Shown piece by piece: positions 12,641 to 16,779 of a DNA stretch of 16,779 nucleotides; positions within the stretch are counted from its first letter, which is position 1, and each line of letters starts with the position of its first letter. The position numbers and the translations under genes were made by a program. The notes beneath the pieces are model-generated. The model did not search any database, was not told the DNA's origin, and worked only from the letters and a program-made list of their open reading frames with translations. Origin of the DNA: Verrucomicrobia bacterium UBA3761 (GTDB lineage: Bacteria > Verrucomicrobiota > Kiritimatiellia > RFP12 > UBA1067); assembly GCA_002371135.1 (NCBI GenBank), contig DFGB01000010.1:1-16779 (forward strand), in the 5' to 3' direction.

Positions 12641-13660
12641 TTCTTCCGGCATCGACCATGCGTCGGTGTTGGCGGCGGGCTTGAGCGTGTCGAGGAGGGA
12701 ATCCATCGCCGCCTCGTCTTCGTCGACCTCTTGGGCGTCGTCAAAATAGCGGCGCGAACCATCGGCGCGTGTCGCATATGCAGGCGTCTCTTCGGCGACG
12801 GCGGGTGCGGGGGCCGGGGCGGGGACTGCAACAGGCGCTGGAGCGGCAACAGGCGCGGCCGGGGCGGGCGGTTCGGCGACTGTCGGCGCGAGGCGGGCGA
12901 TTTCCTGTTCTTCGCGCGCGAGTTCGGCGTCGATCTCGGAATAGTCGTCCACGGCAGGCGCCTCGACTTGCTGCGGCCCGGGGGCGGCGGTGCGGTAGGC
13001 ATCGGGGTAGAGGTTGCGGCGCTGGAGGTCGATTTCCTTGTCGTGCAGGCGTTCGCGCTCCTTGGCAAGGCGTTCCTTCTCCGCTTGCAGCGCCTCGCGG
13101 GCCTTCTTCAGGCGCTCGGTCTCTTCGCGCACCGACTTCTCGTGGTCCGCGCGTCTGGCGTCGAACTCGCTGCGCTCCTGTTCGCCGACCGGCTTCACAT
13201 TCGCTGCGGCCACCTTCTTCATCGCCTCGTCCGCCATGCGCATCTGCTCGGCCGCCATGCGCGACTGCTGGGCCAGCATTTCGCGCTGCAGGTTGTTCAG
13301 CGTGTCGGTGAGGGTACGGATGGTCGAATCGCTCTCGCGCGGCTGCATGGCCGCCGCGTTCGTACGCTCGTGCTCGCGCAATACGTATTGGAACAACTGG
13401 TCGCTGAGCGTGTTGTTCCTGCTCGACATGCTCATCACCATCATCACGAAAACGCCTATCACCGCCACCATGAGGACGATGAAAAACACGCACAGCGTGA
13501 CCATGCGCTTCTGCGCCTTTGCGTGTTCGGCGTCGACATACTGCTGGAACGCCTTCAGGACGGGGAAATCGTCCATCGCATCAGACTGCGGATAGACGCT
13601 GACGGCCGTCGGCGGAATCGGCCCGCCCATTTCCGGCATGCTGGGGTTTGTGTTGTCCAT
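12638..13660 (-). CDS. single-pass membrane protein with coiled coil and Pro/Ala-rich tail
   Basis: I do not recognise this protein (340 aa). Residues 1-50 are a Pro-rich, probably cytoplasmic stretch. Residues about 53-77 are one strong membrane helix (MVTLCVFFIVLMVAVIGV). Residues about 80-230 are charged and heptad-like, with Met/Gln-rich (LQREMLAQQSRMAAEQMRM) and then Glu/Lys/Arg-rich (AEKERLAKERERLHDKE) coiled coil. A Pro/Ala-rich spacer (about 260-295) leads to an acidic C-terminus ending DAWSMPEE. I chose the ATG at 13660, 28 nt after the YihY stop. An earlier in-frame ATG at 13726 would overlap YihY. No clear Shine-Dalgarno sequence precedes it. Probably co-transcribed with the YihY gene. 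A scaffold or envelope-organising role is possible but unsupported. Confidence 0.75.
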   Translation of the reverse strand: MDNTNPSMPEMGGPIPPTAVSVYPQSDAMDDFPVLKAFQQYVDAEHAKAQKRMVTLCVFFIVLMVAVIGVFVMMVMSMSSRNNTLSDQLFQYVLREHERTNAAAMQPRESDSTIRTLTDTLNNLQREMLAQQSRMAAEQMRMADEAMKKVAAANVKPVGEQERSEFDARRADHEKSVREETERLKKAREALQAEKERLAKERERLHDKEIDLQRRNLYPDAYRTAAPGPQQVEAPAVDDYSEIDAELAREEQEIARLAPTVAEPPAPAAPVAAPAPVAVPAPAPAPAVAEETPAYATRADGSRRYFDDAQEVDEDEAAMDSLLDTLKPAANTDAWSMPEE

Positions 13661-13688
13661 GTGTTTCGCGGTGTTTTGAGGTTTCGTT

Positions 13689-14645
13689 TTAAGAGTGTTT
13701 CGACGCGAGCGTCTTTTCGAATGCATACGTCATTGTTGCGCCAAGGAGGACGATCTGCCAGCTCATGTAGAGCCACGCGAGGATGATAGGGAGAAACGCG
13801 AGCGAACCGTAGAGAGCGCTAGACTTTGCGACGCCGACCTGTGCAACCGCGCAAATCTTCATCCACGCGCCAAACAGCACCGCCGTAACAAGCCCCCCCT
13901 TCCACGCGCCGGAGAACGACACCTTGCAATTCGGGAGCGCCGCAAAGAGGAACGCGAACGAAAGCGACGAGAATGCGAGCGTGATGCCAAGCGTGAAGAG
14001 GCGCGAATCGAGGAACCATATGAGCCCGTCCGAAACCCACTGCGTGAGCCACGTCGAGCCAAGGGTCGCGAGGATTATCGACTTGGCCGTTTTGAGAATC
14101 GGTATGGACATTGCGAGTGCGCTTATGACCGGCAGCACTATCACGACGGAGAGGTATATCCACGCCCTGTGCCATATCGCGCGCGGCTTTTCGACGCCCC
14201 ATATCTCGTTGAAACTCACCTCCACCATGCCAATCGACGAAATAATCGTCCACAAAAGCGCCCCGAAGCCTATCCAACCGAGCGTGCCGACGTTGAACTT
14301 GTCGATGCGCTCGAAAATCTCGTTCGTGGCCTCGCGTGCCTGTTTGCCGAAATACCGCGCCACGGCCTTGCGCGCTTCCAGCGTTTCCTCGTTGGTCGCC
14401 GCCATGGCCGCGAGTTCATCGTCCTGCCCGGACTCGATGTTCTCAATTGCGTAGCTGATGCGCGTATTGATGTAGTTGCGCACCAGATCGTCGGCGCCGA
14501 ACGTTTTCGCCGCCAGTATGAGGATGCAGAGAATGGGCACCAAAGCGAGCATGGAGAAATACGTCAGCCCTGCTGCATGCATCGAGCAATGGTTGTCGAG
14601 AAAACCCTTGACGACGAGGCGAAAGAACTCGATAATCCCTTTCAT
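13689..14645 (-). CDS. YihY/BrkB family inner-membrane protein
   Basis: 318 aa, polytopic, about six membrane helices. It carries the family's N-terminal block HAAGLTYFSMLALVP (residues 23-37), the central NEIWGVEKPR, and the conserved C-terminal YGSLAFLPIILAWLYMSW followed by LLGA. A charged insert (about 70-110) sits between the first two membrane segments. Family members were once misannotated as ribonuclease BN; the true function is unknown. I chose the ATG at 14645 because GGAGGAT lies 5 nt upstream. The frame stays open further upstream, through the ferredoxin region, but that part is a shadow. It lies downstream of the ferredoxin terminator and is likely transcribed by read-through or a weak promoter I could not identify. 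Confidence 0.93.
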   Translation of the reverse strand: MKGIIEFFRLVVKGFLDNHCSMHAAGLTYFSMLALVPILCILILAAKTFGADDLVRNYINTRISYAIENIESGQDDELAAMAATNEETLEARKAVARYFGKQAREATNEIFERIDKFNVGTLGWIGFGALLWTIISSIGMVEVSFNEIWGVEKPRAIWHRAWIYLSVVIVLPVISALAMSIPILKTAKSIILATLGSTWLTQWVSDGLIWFLDSRLFTLGITLAFSSLSFAFLFAALPNCKVSFSGAWKGGLVTAVLFGAWMKICAVAQVGVAKSSALYGSLAFLPIILAWLYMSWQIVLLGATMTYAFEKTLASKHS

Positions 14646-14694
14646 GCAACATCCTCCGGCCGGCGGTTTAGTTGTGTCTAATTCACAAGACGAG

Positions 14695-14730
14695 AAAAAA
14701 GGGTCGCGGGGCGGTTGAACCCCGGGCCCT
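14695..14730 (-). terminator. intrinsic terminator after the ferredoxin gene
   Basis: On the minus strand GGG and CGGGG pair with CCCCG and CCC around a small internal loop, followed by TTTTTT (14700-14695). It lies 14 nt beyond the ferredoxin stop. Confidence 0.7.
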
Positions 14731-14743
14731 TGCGGGGAAGTGC

Positions 14744-14914
14744 TCAGCCGGCGCTGATTGCTTCGCTGGGGCACTGCGCAGCGCACGCACCGCAGTCGAC
14801 GCACTTGTCCGGATCGATGGAATACGCGGTACCCTCGGAAATCGCTTCCGCCGGGCACGCATCCTTGCAGCATCCGCACGCGACGCACTTCTCTGCATCA
14901 ATCTTGTGAGCCAT
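14744..14914 (-). CDS. 2[4Fe-4S] ferredoxin, 56 aa
   Basis: Small electron carrier of the clostridial/bacterial ferredoxin type. The sequence holds two cluster motifs of the form CxxCxxCxxxCP: CVACGCCKDACP and CVDCGACAAQCP. Each supplies three ligands to one [4Fe-4S] cluster and the fourth to the other. The length of 56 aa is typical. The ATG at 14914 is preceded by AAGGAGC with a gap of about 6 nt. It is transcribed from its own strong promoter and followed by an intrinsic terminator, so it is probably an abundant, largely monocistronic message. It suggests anaerobic metabolism, for example with pyruvate:ferredoxin oxidoreductase or hydrogenase elsewhere (inference). Complete, with no missing Cys. 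Confidence 0.97.
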   Translation of the reverse strand: MAHKIDAEKCVACGCCKDACPAEAISEGTAYSIDPDKCVDCGACAAQCPSEAISAG

Positions 14915-14955
14915 GTTGTTGCTCCTTCCTTCTTCTTGTTGTTTTGATGCCGCCT

Positions 14956-14984
14956 ATTATAGCACTTTTTTTCCCCCGTGTCTA
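14956..14984 (-). promoter_or_regulatory. ferredoxin promoter
   Basis: On the minus strand TAGACA (14984-14979), a 17-nt spacer with an A-tract, then TATAAT (14961-14956) preceded by TGC, an extended -10. The transcript would have a leader of about 35 nt with AAGGAG near its end. Confidence 0.85.
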
Positions 14985-15013
14985 GTGTTTTAGTCATGTC
15001 TAAGTGGAGAAAA

Positions 15014-15112
15014 GCGAAAAGTTGCAGCTGTCGCCTGGAAAGTGACAGCTGTCGCATGGAAAAGTCATGGCTGTCGCCTGGAAAAGTCATAGTTGACGCC
15101 TGCCAAAACCAT
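15014..15112. repeat. 22-bp degenerate tandem repeat array, four units plus a partial
   Basis: Units at 15026-15046 (21 bp), 15047-15068, 15069-15090 and 15091-15112, with a partial one at 15014-15025. The plus-strand consensus begins AGCTGTCGCCTGG and ends AAAAGTCAT. The two middle units differ at only two positions, while the outer ones have diverged further. It lies 30-130 nt upstream of the ferredoxin -35 and between two divergent promoters. It has no spacers, so it is not CRISPR. It could be a regulator-binding array. Confidence 0.75.
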
Positions 15113-15120
15113 AGCTATGG
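15109..15120. repeat. perfect 12-bp palindrome at the end of the repeat array
   Basis: CCATAGCTATGG, fully self-complementary, overlapping the last repeat unit by four bases. It has the size and symmetry of a dimeric regulator site, but no regulator can be named. Confidence 0.4.
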
Positions 15121-15266
15121 ACGACGGAAGCGATAGTATTGCATACGGCGTTCCACAGTATTCGTTTTAAATCGACTGCATTGGGTCGGCAAATCGTCCC
15201 GGTCGGCTTCGTTCCCGACGCCGGTTCGCCCTGTCGACATGGCCCAGCAAGGGCTGGAGGACGCCC
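15121..15266. other. intergenic stretch with nothing recognisable
   Basis: Between the repeat array and the rpsO promoter I see no credible ORF, RNA gene or strong structure, only a short hairpin CCAGC/GCTGG near 15243-15256. Confidence 0.5.
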
Positions 15267-15296
15267 TTGACAGGCGGCGAGGGGATTTGGTATAAT
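15267..15296 (+). promoter_or_regulatory. consensus promoter of rpsO-pnp
   Basis: TTGACA (15267-15272), an 18-nt spacer, TATAAT (15291-15296): both hexamers are perfect. The expected start is near 15303. Confidence 0.9.
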
Positions 15297-15302
15297 ACGC
15301 GC

Positions 15303-15446
15303 CAATCTGCGACTGTCTAAGGAGGTCCTCCCTGGCGCGGAAGCTCCATTAATATAAGGAGTAGCAGGCAATGCGAGTGCATTGCCCTTCCGTCAGTGGC
15401 AAACGAGGGGCTTCCCGGTTTGCAGAGACAAAAGAAACATAATACC
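15303..15446 (+). promoter_or_regulatory. structured 5' leader of rpsO
   Basis: A leader of about 144 nt. Visible structures: CTCC (15344-15347) can pair with GGAG (15358-15361), hiding a Shine-Dalgarno sequence. GGCAATGC (15367-15374) pairs perfectly with GCATTGCC (15379-15386) around GAGT. GCAAAC (15399-15404) pairs with GTTTGC (15418-15423). S15 represses its own mRNA by binding leader structure in several bacteria, with different RNA folds in different phyla, so an autoregulatory site here is plausible. That role is inference. Confidence 0.55.
15371..15442 (+). CDS. predicted 23-codon upstream ORF in the rpsO leader
   Basis: The ATG at 15371 has AAGGAG 9 nt upstream (15356-15361), the only good ribosome binding site in the leader. 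The peptide starts MRVHCPSV and ends AETKET, and the TAA (15440-15442) lies 4 nt before the rpsO ATG, which has no Shine-Dalgarno sequence of its own. This suggests that ribosomes finishing the small ORF restart at rpsO. The small ORF's ATG sits inside the 8-bp leader hairpin, so folding could control both. Too short to prove by sequence alone. Confidence 0.4.
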   Translation: MRVHCPSVSGKRGASRFAETKET

Positions 15447-15707
15447 ATGAAAATCGACAAGGCCGCCATCCGCAGCGAATTCCAGCGCCATGACCGCGAC
15501 ACGGGTTCCTCAGAAGTCCAGATCGCCCTCCTCACCAAGGAGATCGAGGCCCTCACCACCCACCTCAAGAACAACAAGAAGGACAACTCTTCGCGCTACG
15601 GCCTTCTGCGCAAGGTCCAGAACCGCCGCAACCTTCTCGACTACCTCAAGCGCGTCAACGAGCCGAGCTACAAGGAGCTCATCAAGAAGCTCGGTCTGCG
15701 CCGCTAA
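15447..15707 (+). CDS. rpsO: 30S ribosomal protein S15
   Basis: 86 aa, the usual length for S15, a four-helix protein that binds 16S rRNA helices 20-22 and nucleates assembly of the small-subunit platform. Family blocks are visible: DTGSSEVQIALLTKEIEALTTH (18-39), SSRYGLLRKVQNRRNLLDYL (48-67) and the C-terminal IKKLGLRR. The rRNA-contact His and Asp (H39, D46) are kept. The usual DHHSRRG loop reads DNSSRYG, a mild variation. The start at 15447 matches the family N-terminus (MKIDKAAI); a longer in-frame start at 15396 would add an unrelated stretch. No Shine-Dalgarno sequence; possibly coupled to the 23-codon leader ORF. Followed after 30 nt by pnp. Confidence 0.97.
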   Translation: MKIDKAAIRSEFQRHDRDTGSSEVQIALLTKEIEALTTHLKNNKKDNSSRYGLLRKVQNRRNLLDYLKRVNEPSYKELIKKLGLRR

Positions 15708-15737
15708 CAAACAGGCAACCATCAACTCTCTACGCCA

Positions 15738-16779
15738 ATGCAAGGGACAAAACAATTCAAGGTCGACATCGCGGGGACGGACCTCGTGATAGAGACCGGG
15801 CTGCTGGCGCAACAAGCCGCCGGCGCCGTCACCGTCTCGTACGGCGACACGACCGTCTTTACGGCGGTCACGAACACCGATACGCCGCGCGAGGGGATAG
15901 ACTTCTTCCCCCTCCAGTGCGAATACCGTGAAAAGTTCTACGCCTCCGGACGCTTCCCCGGCGGGTTCTTCAAGCGCGAAGCGCGCCCCACGAGCAAGGA
16001 AATCCTGACGGCCCGCATGTGCGACCGTCCCATCCGCCCGCTCTTCCCCGACGGCTACTACAACGATGTACAGGTCAACTCGACGCTGATCCAGTCCGAT
16101 GGATCGCGCGAGGGCGACTTCCTCGCCGTGAACGCCGCCTCCGCCGCGCTGCACATCTCCGAAATCCCCTTCATGGGGCCTATCGGCTGCGTGCGCATCG
16201 GCCGCGTCGACGGCGAGTGGGTCATCAACCCCACCCACGACCAGAAGGCTAAGAGCGATATCGACCTCCTCTACGCCGGCCTTCGCGGCAAGTTCCTCAT
16301 GATGGAAGGCTCTGCGAGCGAAATCAGCGACGAGGACTTCATCGCCGCTCTCAAGCGCGCCCACGAGGAAGTCGAGAAGATCATCGACCTCCAGATCGAG
16401 ATGCGCCGCGCCCTCGGCAAGCCGGACAAGGAGATAAAGGACATCCCGCAGCCTGCGGACAAGATGGACTTCATGCGCCAGGAAGGCGGCGAAGCCCTCG
16501 CAAGCGCCCTTCTCATCAAGGGCAAGCTCGAACGCCAGGGCAAGGTCTCCGCAATCAAGGAAGACCTCCTCAAGAAGGTGAGCGAAAAGTGGCCCGAGGT
16601 CGACGCCGTCGGCTTTGTGCATCTCTTCGACGCGCTCGAAATCGAGACCGTGCGCAAGAACGTCCTCGAAAAGGGACTGCGCATCGACGGACGCGCCCAG
16701 CACGAAATCCGTCCGCTTTCCGCCCAGGTGGGCGTGCTCCCGCGCCTCCACGGCTCGGCCATCTTCTCGCGCGGCGAGA
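15738..16779 (+). CDS. pnp: polyribonucleotide nucleotidyltransferase (PNPase), 5' part
   Basis: Phosphorolytic 3'-5' exoribonuclease of the RNA degradosome. The window holds the first 347 codons of a protein usually near 700 aa, and the frame runs off the edge. Present are the first RNase PH-like domain (about 5-140), with VSYGDTTVF and the family signature FPGGFFKREARPTSKEIL then DRPIRPLFP (73-105), the all-alpha linker domain (about 190-305), and the start of the second, catalytic RNase PH domain (KGLRIDGRAQHEIRPL, 312-327). The catalytic residues and the KH and S1 domains lie beyond the window. The ATG at 15738 fits the family N-terminus; no clear Shine-Dalgarno sequence precedes it. Second gene of the conserved rpsO-pnp operon. 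Confidence 0.97.
   Translation, partial: MQGTKQFKVDIAGTDLVIETGLLAQQAAGAVTVSYGDTTVFTAVTNTDTPREGIDFFPLQCEYREKFYASGRFPGGFFKREARPTSKEILTARMCDRPIRPLFPDGYYNDVQVNSTLIQSDGSREGDFLAVNAASAALHISEIPFMGPIGCVRIGRVDGEWVINPTHDQKAKSDIDLLYAGLRGKFLMMEGSASEISDEDFIAALKRAHEEVEKIIDLQIEMRRALGKPDKEIKDIPQPADKMDFMRQEGGEALASALLIKGKLERQGKVSAIKEDLLKKVSEKWPEVDAVGFVHLFDALEIETVRKNVLEKGLRIDGRAQHEIRPLSAQVGVLPRLHGSAIFSRGE

Noticed and set aside
14683..15090. A 135-codon minus-strand frame across the ferredoxin and the repeat array
   Set aside because: Wrong frame relative to the ferredoxin; its N-terminus is just translated 22-bp repeats.
15014..15112. CRISPR array
   Set aside because: The repeats are directly abutting, with no spacers, and no cas genes are near.
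15510..16751. A 413-codon minus-strand frame opposite rpsO and pnp
   Set aside because: Antisense shadow of two highly conserved genes; its Val/Leu/Asp/Glu-biased translation is the mirror of their codon usage.

Overview
This window reads as chromosome of a GC-rich anaerobic bacterium that degrades plant polysaccharides. A xylan-utilisation operon, a 2[4Fe-4S] ferredoxin and several genes lacking a clear Shine-Dalgarno sequence fit a gut or sediment member of the Kiritimatiellota/Verrucomicrobiota/Lentisphaerota group. That placement is inference from gene style; there is no taxonomic marker I can check here.

Layout, left to right. (1) 1-4185, minus strand: three full-length, mutually similar tyrosine recombinases in one tight operon (3997 to 203). 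They are preceded by a leader with two overlapping, mutually exclusive hairpins and an intrinsic terminator. A possible small Cys-rich ORF follows the last one. The layout resembles recombinase-in-trio (RIT) elements, but the three proteins look like close paralogues and each ends in a SHOCT-like tail. (2) 4221-10995, minus strand: a xylan operon in the order GH115 alpha-glucuronidase with an embedded SGNH esterase, GPH sugar:cation symporter, cytoplasmic GH43, secreted GH10 xylanase. The secreted enzymes would cut and de-decorate glucuronoxylan, the symporter would import oligosaccharides, and GH43 would finish them inside. The GH115 and symporter genes each have an extended -10 promoter (TGnTATAAT) exactly 6 nt before the ATG, which predicts leaderless mRNAs. 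The symporter has its helix blocks in a non-canonical order: TM6-TM7 sit between TM11 and TM12.

(3) 11030-12495, minus strand: an RNA-rich operon, tRNA-Thr(CGT), tRNA-His(GTG), a coiled-coil C4 zinc-ribbon protein, then RNase P RNA, with a palindromic intergenic element downstream. (4) 12514-14984, minus strand: a ferredoxin with its own promoter and terminator, a YihY/BrkB membrane protein, and a single-pass coiled-coil membrane protein, ending in an inverted-repeat element rich in AGTTAG.

(5) 14985-16779: a divergent intergenic region with a 22-bp tandem repeat array, then on the plus strand a consensus promoter, a structured leader with a predicted 23-codon upstream ORF, rpsO (S15) and the 5' half of pnp (PNPase), the classical rpsO-pnp pair. 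Long open frames antisense to most genes are high-GC shadows and were left out.
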